DNA from: Bacteroidota bacterium
GTDB lineage: Bacteria > Bacteroidota > Bacteroidia > Flavobacteriales > Weeksellaceae
Length of the DNA stretch: 64,000 bases
NCBI GenBank assembly: GCA_018266955.1
Contig: JAFDZI010000016.1
Coordinates: 26,336 to 90,335 of the forward strand
Direction of reading: 5' to 3'
Under the pieces are notes generated by a model that saw nothing but the letters and a program-made list of their open reading frames with translations, was not told the origin of the DNA and made no database searches. The position numbers and the translations under genes are program-made. Of this stretch, positions 1 to 8,668 are shown piece after piece (position 1 is the first letter of the stretch; the number at the start of each line of letters is the position of its first letter).

Positions 1-67
1 TTTTCTTACTGATTTTTAGCGTTTTGCTTTACTGAAAAGCATGATAAATATACAGCCTTAAAAAACA

Positions 68-1096
68 TTAGTCTCTATTTTTCAAAAACCATTCCACAAA
101 TTTTTTTATGCCATTTTGGAACTTCGTTTTTGGATGGTAGCCTAAAAGAGTTTGTGCCTTTTCAATATCCGCATTGGTTTTGGACACATCGCCAGGTTGC
201 ATTGGGAGTAACTTTTTAATGGCTTTTTGGTTCAAATTTGTTTCTATTTCCCCCAGCATTTCGTCTAAACGAATTACTTCATTTTCCCCTAAATTAAACA
301 CTTCATACACCCTATCGTTTTGATGCAAATAGCCTATCGATCTCACAATACCATCAATTATGTCATCAATATAAGTATAATCTCTGGCCGTACTTCCGTC
401 CCCATAAAAAGGGACTTCTTGCTTTTTAAGTATGCTTTGTGTAAATTTTCTGATGGCAAGATCTGGTCTTTGTCTTGGTCCATATACGGTAAAAAACCTC
501 AGCTGCACCATATCTATTCCATATAAATGATGGTACACATGTCCCATAATTTCGCCACACTTTTTGGTAGCGGCATAAGGAGATATTGGGTAATCTACAT
601 TATCCTTTTCATTGAATGGAATTTTCTCATTATTCCCATAAACACTGGAACTTGAAGCACATACAAACTTTTTAACTGAAAATTCTTTACATAATTCCCA
701 CAAATTCATCGAGCCACGAAGGTTCACTTCCTCATAGTCCAGAGGCCTTTCTATTGATGGTCTTACACCAGCCAATGCAGCTAAATGGATCACCATGTCC
801 ACCGTATGGTTTTCAAAGATAGATTTCAACCCTTCTTTATCGCGAATATCTTGAAAATAAAGCGTATATTTATCTGAATTACACACTGTTATCAACTTTT
901 GGATATCCGAATCTTTATCTGAATAATGAAAATGGTGATTATTATTGGTACTTTCTAAAGTATTTTGAATTTTAATACGATAATCGTAAAAACTGTCAAA
1001 ATTATCAATATTAATGACAGAATGTCCACTTTTCAATAAGTTCTCTACCAAATGAGAGCCAATAAAACCACTTCCGCCTGTAACCAAATAAGTCAT
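68..1096 (-). CDS. NAD-dependent nucleotide-sugar epimerase (UDP-glucuronate 4-epimerase-like)
   Basis: Extended short-chain dehydrogenase of about 342 residues that should interconvert nucleotide sugars in the cytoplasm for surface polysaccharide synthesis. Visible: Rossmann motif TGGSGFIG at residues 6-13, the Ser cluster at 148-150, catalytic Tyr174 and Lys178 in YAATK, and the FFTVYGPRQRPD and GDGSTARDYTYIDD motifs typical of UDP-glucose/UDP-glucuronate 4-epimerases. I chose the ATG at 1096 because the fold starts at once (MTYLVTGG); an in-frame ATG six codons upstream gives an unneeded extension. An insert at residues 45-75 lengthens the first half. The exact sugar is inferred from family resemblance only. 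Confidence 0.85.
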   Translation of the reverse strand: MTYLVTGGSGFIGSHLVENLLKSGHSVINIDNFDSFYDYRIKIQNTLESTNNNHHFHYSDKDSDIQKLITVCNSDKYTLYFQDIRDKEGLKSIFENHTVDMVIHLAALAGVRPSIERPLDYEEVNLRGSMNLWELCKEFSVKKFVCASSSSVYGNNEKIPFNEKDNVDYPISPYAATKKCGEIMGHVYHHLYGIDMVQLRFFTVYGPRQRPDLAIRKFTQSILKKQEVPFYGDGSTARDYTYIDDIIDGIVRSIGYLHQNDRVYEVFNLGENEVIRLDEMLGEIETNLNQKAIKKLLPMQPGDVSKTNADIEKAQTLLGYHPKTKFQNGIKKFVEWFLKNRD

Positions 1097-1174
1097 AAAA
1101 TTGTGTTTTTGCAATTTTATGGATTTAAAGATTGATAGGCAATATTTTTTTTAACATTATTTTGTGAAAAATAC

Positions 1175-1182
1175 TAAATTTG
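1175..1182 (+). promoter_or_regulatory. Bacteroidota -7 promoter element for the small lipoprotein
   Basis: TAAATTTG matches the Bacteroidota -7 consensus TAnnTTTG and lies 27 bases before the ATG at 1210. No clear -33 TTG at the usual spacing was found. Confidence 0.5.
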
Positions 1183-1209
1183 TGTCACCAAACTTTAAAT
1201 ATTCATTCT

Positions 1210-1491
1210 ATGAAAAAAACATTATTCGCAACTTTATGTTGTTTGTTATCTGTGATTTCCGTTACTTCATGTAGTAAAAAAGAGGAACAAAAAACCACAG
1301 AGAGCACAGAAGTACAACAAGACTCAACAAAAATCCAACAAGATGAAGAAGTCTTGATTAATGACTCTGCTACTGTAAAAACTGCAACAGGTGTAGCTGA
1401 TGAAGAAAAAAATGCACAATCCCAAGAAACCAAAGAAGGGGAACAATTAAAAAAAGATGAAGCACAACTAAAAAAAGATGAAAAAAAATAA
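1210..1491 (+). CDS. small charged lipoprotein, unknown function
   Basis: Predicted lipoprotein of 93 residues. The start at 1210 gives a short basic N-terminus, a hydrophobic stretch and a lipobox ending VTSC with lipidated Cys21; an upstream alternative start would spoil the signal. The mature part is almost entirely Glu, Lys, Gln, Thr and Asp and ends in two copies of a QLKKDE-like unit, so it is probably disordered. No enzymatic domain is visible. It has its own promoter (1175) and terminator (1511), so it is monocistronic. Function unknown. Confidence 0.75.
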   Translation: MKKTLFATLCCLLSVISVTSCSKKEEQKTTESTEVQQDSTKIQQDEEVLINDSATVKTATGVADEEKNAQSQETKEGEQLKKDEAQLKKDEKK

Positions 1492-1510
1492 ATCATCTCA
1501 TCATCTTTAA

Positions 1511-1553
1511 AAAAAAACAGGCTTTCCGATTCATTTGGGAAGCTTTGTTTTTT
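1511..1553 (+). terminator. rho-independent terminator of the small lipoprotein
   Basis: Stem GCTTTCC / GGGAAGC with a short loop, followed by a T-rich run; the flanking A and T runs extend the stem. Confidence 0.7.
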
Positions 1554-1641
1554 AGTATCCCTTATTTATCGTGTTATTATCAGAAAAAAAGCAAAAACAA
1601 TTTCATTAATTTTATCCTTATCTTTATAAAAATTTTTATTC

Positions 1642-2436
1642 ATGATTTTTGAAGGTCCCTTTCTTAAAATGCCCACATCTATAGGCAATCCCATACAATA
1701 TTACCTCAACCTTTCACAAGATTTACTCTCTGTAAATCAATTGATTGGAAAAATCATTACGCTCAAACACATAGGCTATTCCTGCGTTAATTGTGGTAAA
1801 AATGAAAAAATCTTCAGGATGGGATTTTGTAAAAAATGTTTTTTCGAAAGTCCTTACGCCAGCGAAACCATCATTAGACCAGAACTTTCTAAGGCTCATT
1901 TGGGAGAGGAAGAAAGAGATTTGGAGATCGAAAAAGAAATTCAATTGCAACCCCATATTGTTTACCTAGCCTACACAGGCGATGTAAAAGTTGGCGTTAC
2001 CAGAGAAACCCAAGTACCTACCCGATGGATAGACCAAGGCGCCACCTTGGCTTTACCTATTGCTAAAACCGAAAACCGCTATCAGGCTGGCATGATAGAA
2101 GTAGCGTTAAAAAATCATTTGGCCGACAAAACCAATTACAAAAAAATGTTGAGCGAACAAGGGGAATATGTGGACTTGTATGAGTTTAGAAATCGAGTAA
2201 AAGAGTACATCCCAGAAGATTTTCGATTATTTTATCTGGCAGATGAAACCATTGTATCACTAGATTATCCTTATACTGTACCAGAAAAAATAAATGCTTT
2301 TACATTAGATAAATTTCCAACTTTTTCTAGTGTTTTAAGAGGCATCAAAGGACAATACCTTTGTTTTGACGATGGAAATGTAATGAATGTGAGAAATCAT
2401 GAAGGCTATGTGGTACAACTGGAAATTATCAAATAA
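1642..2436 (+). CDS. DUF2797 family protein with N-terminal zinc ribbon
   Basis: Cytoplasmic protein of 264 residues resembling DUF2797. Four cysteines arranged as C48-x2-C51 and C63-x2-C66 form a likely zinc ribbon. A middle segment (VYLAYTGDVKVGVTRE, about residues 107-122) followed by RWIDQGA recalls the small fold of GIY-YIG-type proteins, but I do not claim nuclease activity. Transcribed alone, between two terminators. The biochemical role of the family is not known to me. Confidence 0.75.
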   Translation: MIFEGPFLKMPTSIGNPIQYYLNLSQDLLSVNQLIGKIITLKHIGYSCVNCGKNEKIFRMGFCKKCFFESPYASETIIRPELSKAHLGEEERDLEIEKEIQLQPHIVYLAYTGDVKVGVTRETQVPTRWIDQGATLALPIAKTENRYQAGMIEVALKNHLADKTNYKKMLSEQGEYVDLYEFRNRVKEYIPEDFRLFYLADETIVSLDYPYTVPEKINAFTLDKFPTFSSVLRGIKGQYLCFDDGNVMNVRNHEGYVVQLEIIK

Positions 2437-2452
2437 AAAAATCTTAAATAAA

Positions 2453-2490
2453 AATAACTCGCAACCTTCATTGCGAGTTATTTCTTTTTG
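2453..2490 (+). terminator. strong terminator after the DUF2797 gene
   Basis: A perfect 12-bp stem, AATAACTCGCAA with TTGCGAGTTATT, and a 6-base loop followed by a T-rich tail. It lies between a plus-strand gene end and the minus-strand end of the oligopeptidase. Confidence 0.85.
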
Positions 2491-2562
2491 AAAAACGGAT
2501 TTTTCATTTAAAAAGAGGAACAAAGTAAAAACATATTCTTTTTTGTTCCGACATTTTGTATT

Positions 2563-4692
2563 TTACTTCTTTTCTAATTTCTTGATGCCCATTTCGTATA
2601 AAGCGAAACTTAGCAAATCGGTATTTTCGCCTATTACTTGGGCGGTGCTTCTACCTGCTCCATGCCCTGCGTTTACTTCAATTCTAATTAATATCGGCTG
2701 TTGGCAATTTTGTTTTGCTTGCAATTCGGCACCCAATTTAAAAGAATGTGCCGGCACTACTCTATCATCATGGTCGCTGGTAATAATCATGGTGGAAGGA
2801 TAGCAAATTCCTTTTCTAACATTGTGCACCGGAGAATAAGAATACAAATATTCGAACATTTCTTTGGAATCCTCCGCCGTGCCGTAATCGTACGACCAGC
2901 CTGCTCCAGCGGTAAATTTATTATACCTCAGCATATCCAAAACTCCAACCCCAGGGAAGGCAACTTTGGCCAAATCGGGTCTCATGGTCATGGTGGCACC
3001 TACTAATAATCCGCCATTAGATCTTCCTGAAAGCGCCATATATTCTTTGGAGGTATAACCTTTGGTTTGTAGATATTCTCCAGCTGCTATAAAATCGTTA
3101 AAAACATTTTTCTTTTGAAGTTTGGTTCCTGCGTCATGCCATTTTTTACCATATTCGCCACCCCCTCTCAAATTGGGAACCGCATATATACCGCCATTAT
3201 CCATCCACACAGCATTAACCACAGAAAAAGAAGGTGTTAGACTGATATTAAAACCTCCGTATCCATATAAAATTGTTGGGTTTTTACCATCGAGTTTAAT
3301 ACCTTTTTTATAAGAAATCATCATTGGAATTTTCGTTCCATCTTTGGAAGTATAAAAAACCTGTTCCGAAACATAATCTTCTGGATTAAATTTCACTTTA
3401 GGCTTTTGATACACTATAGAAGTACCCGATTCTACATTGTATTTATAAATGGTAGGTGGAGTAATGTAATTGGTAAAAGTGTAGTACAAATCTTTCTCTT
3501 TGTCTTTTCCTCCAAAGCCACTAGCGGTACCATTCCCAGGTAATTTAATTTCTCGAATTAATTTTCCGTTATAGTCCAATTGTTGCACAAACGAAAGAGC
3601 ATCTTTCATGTATTTGGCAAACAAATACCCTCCCCCAGTGGAGATTTGCAATACTTCTTTGGTTTCGGCAATTACAGTTTGCCAATCATTGGGTTTTTGA
3701 ATATTGACTTTTACTAATTTATTATTGGGTGCGTCTTTGTCGGTCATCAAATATAGAAAATCTCCTTTGGTATCGACAACGGAACTAGAATTAGCAAAAC
3801 CTTTTTGCAAAGGAATCCAGTCGGATTTTGTTTTTAAATCTTTGATGTACAATTCATTTCCACTGGTGGTTTCGGAAGCAGATAAAATTAAAAATCGTTG
3901 ATCTTCGGATACGCCAATCCCCATGTATCTTCTTTTAAAATCTTGTCCACCAATCACCAATTTGTCCTCACTTTGCTTGGTTCCCAGCTTATGAAAATAT
4001 ACTTTTTGCATATCGGTAATTCCGGACAACCTACTTCCTTCTTTGGGTTGGTCGTAAGTGGAATAATAAAAACCTTCGTCGCCCAGCCAAGAGGCACCAG
4101 AAAATTTCATTACGATAGGTTCATCAATAATTTTCTTGGTTCCCACCTCCATGATGATGATTTTTTGCCAATCCGATCCTCCTTCGGAAATGGAATAGCC
4201 TACCAAAGTTCCTTTTTTGTTAAAAGAAATACCAGACATAGAGGTCGTCCCTTTTTCGGAAAACTTATTGGGATCTAAAAACACTTCTGTTTTTCCATTC
4301 TTATCCGTTCGGTACAAAACGGATTGTGCCTGCAGGCCATCGTTTTTGTAAAAATAAGTGTAGTTTCCTTTTTTGAATGGCGCAGAGATTTTTTCGTAAT
4401 TCCAAATGTCATTCAACTCTTTTCTGATGTCTTCACGGAAAGGAATTTTTGAAAGATAATCGTTGGTGAAAATATTTTCTTTTTTCACCCACTCTTGTGT
4501 CTCTTGGGAGCGATCATTTTCCAACCAACGATAAGGGTCGTTCACATCTTTACCGAAATAGACATCTTTTTGGTCCACCTTTGGGGTAATGGGATATTTC
4601 ATTTCTTGCGCTTGTAAGTTAGGGTATCCAGCACCTAGGATGAAAAGGAAAATAGGTGCTACATTTTTAATTTTGGAGAGGTTCATAAACAT
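2563..4692 (-). CDS. prolyl oligopeptidase (S9A), secreted
   Basis: Serine peptidase of 709 residues that cleaves after proline in short peptides. The N-terminus (basic, then hydrophobic, ending near LQAQ) reads as a signal peptide, so it probably acts in the periplasm or outside, as in other Bacteroidota. The first half should form the beta-propeller lid. The C-terminal alpha/beta hydrolase domain carries GRSNGG with nucleophile Ser558, DHDDRVVP with the catalytic Asp near 642, and NAGHGAG with His677. The nucleophile motif has Arg where family members often have Gly. Start could also be the ATG two codons in. Monocistronic. Confidence 0.92.
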   Translation of the reverse strand: MFMNLSKIKNVAPIFLFILGAGYPNLQAQEMKYPITPKVDQKDVYFGKDVNDPYRWLENDRSQETQEWVKKENIFTNDYLSKIPFREDIRKELNDIWNYEKISAPFKKGNYTYFYKNDGLQAQSVLYRTDKNGKTEVFLDPNKFSEKGTTSMSGISFNKKGTLVGYSISEGGSDWQKIIIMEVGTKKIIDEPIVMKFSGASWLGDEGFYYSTYDQPKEGSRLSGITDMQKVYFHKLGTKQSEDKLVIGGQDFKRRYMGIGVSEDQRFLILSASETTSGNELYIKDLKTKSDWIPLQKGFANSSSVVDTKGDFLYLMTDKDAPNNKLVKVNIQKPNDWQTVIAETKEVLQISTGGGYLFAKYMKDALSFVQQLDYNGKLIREIKLPGNGTASGFGGKDKEKDLYYTFTNYITPPTIYKYNVESGTSIVYQKPKVKFNPEDYVSEQVFYTSKDGTKIPMMISYKKGIKLDGKNPTILYGYGGFNISLTPSFSVVNAVWMDNGGIYAVPNLRGGGEYGKKWHDAGTKLQKKNVFNDFIAAGEYLQTKGYTSKEYMALSGRSNGGLLVGATMTMRPDLAKVAFPGVGVLDMLRYNKFTAGAGWSYDYGTAEDSKEMFEYLYSYSPVHNVRKGICYPSTMIITSDHDDRVVPAHSFKLGAELQAKQNCQQPILIRIEVNAGHGAGRSTAQVIGENTDLLSFALYEMGIKKLEKK

Positions 4693-5063
4693 TGAATTTA
4701 ATTAAACTAATATTTTAGTTGATTCTACAAATGATAATTAATAAAAACATAAAATAAAAACTTTTCAAAAATAGCGAATAATAGTGAATGAATGATTATC
4801 TGTGAAAATTTAACACAATTAAACAACTCTGTTGTGAAAGGTCTCCCCACGCTTGTACCAAGCATTACAATCCCCACAATTGCATGATTTGTTCCCGCTG
4901 AGCAAAGTCTCCCGGCTTTGTACCACTGCTTTATCCATCAACCATTTAATTTTTCAAAAAGATTCATTCCTTTTACTTTCACTATCATTCATACAGAAAA
5001 TTCAAAACAAATAAATATTTCAAAATCACATTTTGAATATCAAAAAAAATTATCTTTGTGAAT
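4693..5063. other. divergent intergenic region with GC-richer hairpins
   Basis: 371 bases without a gene, between divergent starts. The outer parts are AT-rich. The middle (about 4826-4935) is GC-richer and holds several short hairpins: ACAAC/GTTGT, GCTTG/CAAGC and CAAAG/CTTTG. Two related half-copies of a GTCTCCC...TTGTACC motif start near 4841 and 4907. I see no ORF or tRNA fold. Confidence 0.6.
5051..5058 (+). promoter_or_regulatory. -7 element of a probably leaderless promoter (GH3 gene)
   Basis: TATCTTTG fits TAnnTTTG exactly; a TTTTG at 5031-5035 may be the -33. Only five bases separate it from the ATG at 5064. Transcription starting a few bases after the element would begin at or beside the start codon. 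Confidence 0.6.
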
Positions 5064-6587
5064 ATGGCAACAAAAGCACTCTTCAATTCAGTAGTTAATT
5101 GGTTTATCAAACAAAGAATCGATCAAATTCAGCATTTTATCGATTATCCTATTGATACCCAACATGGGGTTTTGTTCTCACAACTCTATCATGCCGAAAA
5201 TACAGAATATGGCAAGAAATACGGGTTTAGTAGTATTTCGTCCTACGAAGATTTTAAAAATAAAGTCCCAGTAGTGAGCTACGAAGGGATAGAACCCTTT
5301 ATAGAACGAGCAAGACAAGGAGAGAAAGACATCATTTGGCCAGGACAAATCCGAAATTTTGCTAAATCGTCTGGAACCACGAATGCCAAAAGCAAATACA
5401 TTCCCATTACCGAAGAAAGTTTGGAATTTTGCCACTTAAAAGCCGGAAAAGATTTGGTGTCCATCTATGCCAACAACCATCCCGAAAACCAGTTGTTTGT
5501 CAATAAAAATCTTAGACTGGGAGGCAGTGCCGAGTTGTACGAAAATTTCAATTCAAAATTTGGAGACCTTTCTGCCATACTCATCGACAACCTTCCGTTT
5601 TGGGTAGAAATAACCACCACGCCGTCCAAAAAAGTTTCGCTCATGTCCGAGTGGGAAACCAAACTAAAAGCCATCATAGCCGAAGTGAGAAACGAAAATG
5701 TAGGCAGCTTAACAGGTGTGCCTAGTTGGATGATGGTGCTATTACAAAGGCTTTTACAAGAAACCAACAAGGCTAGTATTTCGGAAATTTGGCCCAACTT
5801 GGAGGTCTTTTTTCACGGGGGCATCAGCTTTAAACCCTACCGAGATCAGTACAAAAAAATCATAGGAAAAGAGATTAATTACTATGAGATATACAACGCA
5901 TCCGAAGGTTTCTTTGCCATACAAGACCAAAGTGGCAGCGACGAAATGCTTCTGATGCTGGATTATGGTATATTTTATGAATTTATTTCATTAGACGAAA
6001 TAGGACAAGAACATCCCAACACCCTGTCGCTAGAACAAGTAGAAATTGGTAAAATTTATGCCATGGTGATTACCACCAATGGTGGGTTATGGCGTTATAT
6101 GATAGGCGATACCATCGTTTTTACCTCTACCCAACCCTACCGAATTCGTGTGGCTGGGAGAACCAAGCACTACATCAATGCTTTTGGCGAAGAATTGATG
6201 ATAGATAATGTAGAAACGGCTTTGGCAAAGGCTTGCGAAAGTTCTGGCGCAACGATAAGAGAGTACACAGGTGCTCCCGTTTATATGAAAGACGGAGAAA
6301 GTGGTGCCCACGAGTGGATTTTTGAATTTGATGAAAAACCAAGTGATCTGAACTATTTTATTGAGGTTTTCGACAATAATTTAAAAGCAGTGAACTCCGA
6401 CTACGAAGCCAAACGATATAACAACATGACACTCAAAAAGCCCATGGTTCATATCGCAAAAGAAAATTTATTTTATGCTTGGATGGAAAGAAAAGGGAAA
6501 TTGGGCGGACAAAATAAAGTTCCACGACTGAGCAATACTAGAGAATTCATCGATCCTCTTTTGGCTCTCAATCAACGCTTAGCTTAG
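5064..6587 (+). CDS. GH3 auxin-responsive-promoter family adenylating enzyme
   Basis: Protein of 507 residues of the GH3 superfamily, which activates carboxylic acids as acyl-adenylates and in plants joins them to amino acids. Bacterial substrates are not known to me. Motifs: ATP-binding SSGTT at residues 102-106, YNASEGFF (motif II) in the middle, and RYMIGD (motif III) further on. I use ATG 5064, not the GTG six bases earlier, because that GTG overlaps the promoter -7 element. The 3' end overlaps the convergent gene at 6568 by 20 bases. Confidence 0.88.
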   Translation: MATKALFNSVVNWFIKQRIDQIQHFIDYPIDTQHGVLFSQLYHAENTEYGKKYGFSSISSYEDFKNKVPVVSYEGIEPFIERARQGEKDIIWPGQIRNFAKSSGTTNAKSKYIPITEESLEFCHLKAGKDLVSIYANNHPENQLFVNKNLRLGGSAELYENFNSKFGDLSAILIDNLPFWVEITTTPSKKVSLMSEWETKLKAIIAEVRNENVGSLTGVPSWMMVLLQRLLQETNKASISEIWPNLEVFFHGGISFKPYRDQYKKIIGKEINYYEIYNASEGFFAIQDQSGSDEMLLMLDYGIFYEFISLDEIGQEHPNTLSLEQVEIGKIYAMVITTNGGLWRYMIGDTIVFTSTQPYRIRVAGRTKHYINAFGEELMIDNVETALAKACESSGATIREYTGAPVYMKDGESGAHEWIFEFDEKPSDLNYFIEVFDNNLKAVNSDYEAKRYNNMTLKKPMVHIAKENLFYAWMERKGKLGGQNKVPRLSNTREFIDPLLALNQRLA

Positions 6588-6918
6588 GTTGTTTTTCGGG
6601 AGAGGTGTCCACGGGTTTTTCATCCATTTTAATGGATTTTTCAACTTCTTTTTTCAGTTTTTCTTCCAAGGCTTTTTGCCTTTTAAGTTCCGCTTCTTTT
6701 TCAAGAGCTTTTTTCAAAGAGTCTTGATAGTTTTGTGAAGACATTCTAATTCTTCTAGCTACTTCTGCAGAAGTTGCCCCTGGCGAAAAAGAATCAACAG
6801 GCGTCGTATCGTACTTTGGTTCAATGTACGGACTGTCTGGATAAGTGAGTTCCACATTTTTTTTGAAACAATTGTAGAAACAAAAAAACAGTCCTAAAGC
6901 AAAATATATTTTTTTCAT
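6568..6918 (-). CDS. small exported protein with basic/acidic coiled-coil region
   Basis: Protein of 116 residues, last gene of the mutL operon. The hydrophobic N-terminus (MKKIYFALGLFFCFYNC) suggests a lipoprotein or signal anchor, although the residues before the Cys do not form a standard lipobox. Residues about 60-100 are a Lys/Glu/Ala/Leu-rich helix, probably a coiled coil. No known domain. It overlaps the gene upstream by four bases (start within the stop), implying translational coupling, and overlaps the GH3 gene tail-to-tail by 20 bases. Confidence 0.7.
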   Translation of the reverse strand: MKKIYFALGLFFCFYNCFKKNVELTYPDSPYIEPKYDTTPVDSFSPGATSAEVARRIRMSSQNYQDSLKKALEKEAELKRQKALEEKLKKEVEKSIKMDEKPVDTSPEKQPKLSVD

Positions 6919-7901
6919 TCATTTAGTATTTTAAATTCTGCAATCACCGGAAAATGATCGGAAATGTTCACCGAGCGATCCACTTGATAGGTTAATGCTT
7001 TAATTTGACTTGAACTAAGGATATAATCAATCCTAATTGGAATTTTATAATCATGAAAACTAGTTGCCCAACCCGATCCACTAAGTACAAAAGCATCACT
7101 CAATCCCTTGGAAAGTTGGTAGTATTCGTACGAATTAGGAACCGAATTAAAGTCGCCACATAAAATTACAGGATAAGGAGATTTCGCGATAAACTCTTTA
7201 ATCTCCGAAACCTGTTCGGCATGAATTTTAAAGGTTTTTAGTAAAGTGGATAAAACGATTTTGCCTTTAATTTCATTTTGATCCATATCTTGACTGGGCA
7301 TAATTTTATTTTTTACAAAAAAATACGGTTCCAGATAAACATTAATGCACCGAATAATTTTTCCTTTCACCAAAATGTCTGCAAATTGCGCTTTTCCAAT
7401 TCTTTCTTTGTCTTCCATAAAAGTGCCTTGCTTCAGAATTTTATAACGGCTATAGATTGATAACAACCACTCTTGATCCGTCTGATACTTCAAATCAAGT
7501 TCTGGCATAGAAGCCCCTTTAGTTCCGGATTCTTGCAAAAAAACCAAATCTGCCTTTTGCGCATTAAGATAGTCCTGAGCATTTTTTTTGCTTTTATTGT
7601 TAAATGTAATCACTTTTAAATCTGCTGACTGGCTTTGTACCGGATGATAATTTACCCACCGTAATGTGGGAAGGACAAAAAATACCGTTCCAAGAATGAA
7701 AATGACCGCTCTTTTTTTGAATTGAATAATCCAAAATCCCAACAATAAGCAATGTAAAGCCATTAAAAAGGGAAATGCCAAAGACAACAAGTTGAAATAC
7801 GAAAACAACTTTGGCGATAAAAAGGTATTAAAAAATACACTCATTAGCAAAAGCAAAATGAGGAGATGAATTCCTGTAAATAATATTCGAATCGCTTTCA
7901 A
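6915..7901 (-). CDS. membrane-anchored endonuclease/exonuclease/phosphatase family protein
   Basis: 328 residues. Three hydrophobic segments in the first 90 residues anchor it in the inner membrane. The rest is an EEP (DNase I-like) domain with visible family motifs: VFLQESG, ILCGDFNSVP, and the terminal SDHFPV carrying the catalytic Asp-His pair. EEP enzymes cleave phosphodiester or phosphomonoester bonds; the substrate cannot be read from sequence. It sits three bases after the rhomboid gene in the mutL operon, an arrangement I associate with Bacteroidota. Confidence 0.85.
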   Translation of the reverse strand: MKAIRILFTGIHLLILLLLMSVFFNTFLSPKLFSYFNLLSLAFPFLMALHCLLLGFWIIQFKKRAVIFILGTVFFVLPTLRWVNYHPVQSQSADLKVITFNNKSKKNAQDYLNAQKADLVFLQESGTKGASMPELDLKYQTDQEWLLSIYSRYKILKQGTFMEDKERIGKAQFADILVKGKIIRCINVYLEPYFFVKNKIMPSQDMDQNEIKGKIVLSTLLKTFKIHAEQVSEIKEFIAKSPYPVILCGDFNSVPNSYEYYQLSKGLSDAFVLSGSGWATSFHDYKIPIRIDYILSSSQIKALTYQVDRSVNISDHFPVIAEFKILNE

Positions 7902-7904
7902 AAT

Positions 7905-8663
7905 TTAATAAATTCTAAATCGATTTTTCTTCCAATATCGCGCCATAAAATACCCGACAATAGCCCCACCTACATGAGCAAAATGAGCCACTCCTCCTAC
8001 ATTTCCGCTCAGCCCTAGATAGATAGATACCACAATGATGATGGGCAATAATACTTTGGCTTTAATAGGAAAAGGAATAAACATAAACATTAGTTTGGCG
8101 TCCGGAAATAAGGTTGCAAAAGCGGCCACAATTCCAAAAATTGCTCCCGAGGCACCCAACATAGGACTTCTAAGATCCATAAATAGCTGACGAGAAAGCT
8201 CAATTCCTTGTTGCGATTTGGCCTCGATGGTTAAATCGCCCTGATAATTAAGTGCCGATTTTCTGTAAATTTCACTTACATCGACACCCAAATTTTGCAA
8301 CTCGGACACCAATTGATTTACTTGATAAAAATTCCAAAGATTGAATAGTAAAAAAGAACCAATACCACTAAGAAAATACAACCACAAATATTTTTTTTGC
8401 CCTAAAGATTGTTCCAAAACGGGACCAAAACTCCATAGCGTAAGCATATTAAACAAAATATGGGTAATGCCAATTCCTTGTCCTAGCGGTGCATGCATAA
8501 ACATGTGAGTAAGAATTTGCCAAATTCTAAAATTCGGAGAAAAAGGATAATACGCCGATAGCACATTGTATAAAGCACCTCCCATCAAGAGATTGGTAAG
8601 GAGATACACCACTACATTGATGAGGATAATCGTACGCGTTATAGGAGGAATATTTTGAAACAT
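7905..8663 (-). CDS. rhomboid family intramembrane serine protease
   Basis: Integral membrane protein of 252 residues with about six transmembrane helices. The catalytic dyad is intact: GASGAIFG with Ser172 and AHVGG with His230, plus the oxyanion-hole partners His68 and Asn72 in HILFN. A soluble insert (about residues 112-165) lies between helices. Rhomboids cut substrates within the membrane; the target is unknown. Five bases after mutL and three before the EEP gene, so cotranscribed. Many relatives carry two rhomboid genes at this spot; only one is present here. Confidence 0.92.
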   Translation of the reverse strand: MFQNIPPITRTIILINVVVYLLTNLLMGGALYNVLSAYYPFSPNFRIWQILTHMFMHAPLGQGIGITHILFNMLTLWSFGPVLEQSLGQKKYLWLYFLSGIGSFLLFNLWNFYQVNQLVSELQNLGVDVSEIYRKSALNYQGDLTIEAKSQQGIELSRQLFMDLRSPMLGASGAIFGIVAAFATLFPDAKLMFMFIPFPIKAKVLLPIIIVVSIYLGLSGNVGGVAHFAHVGGAIVGYFMARYWKKNRFRIY

Positions 8664-8668
8664 AAGGC

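Noticed and set aside
4826..4935. tRNA or small structured RNA gene between the oligopeptidase and GH3 genes
   Set aside because: No cloverleaf, no T-loop GTTCxAxxC and no CCA-end context could be drawn; only short independent hairpins.
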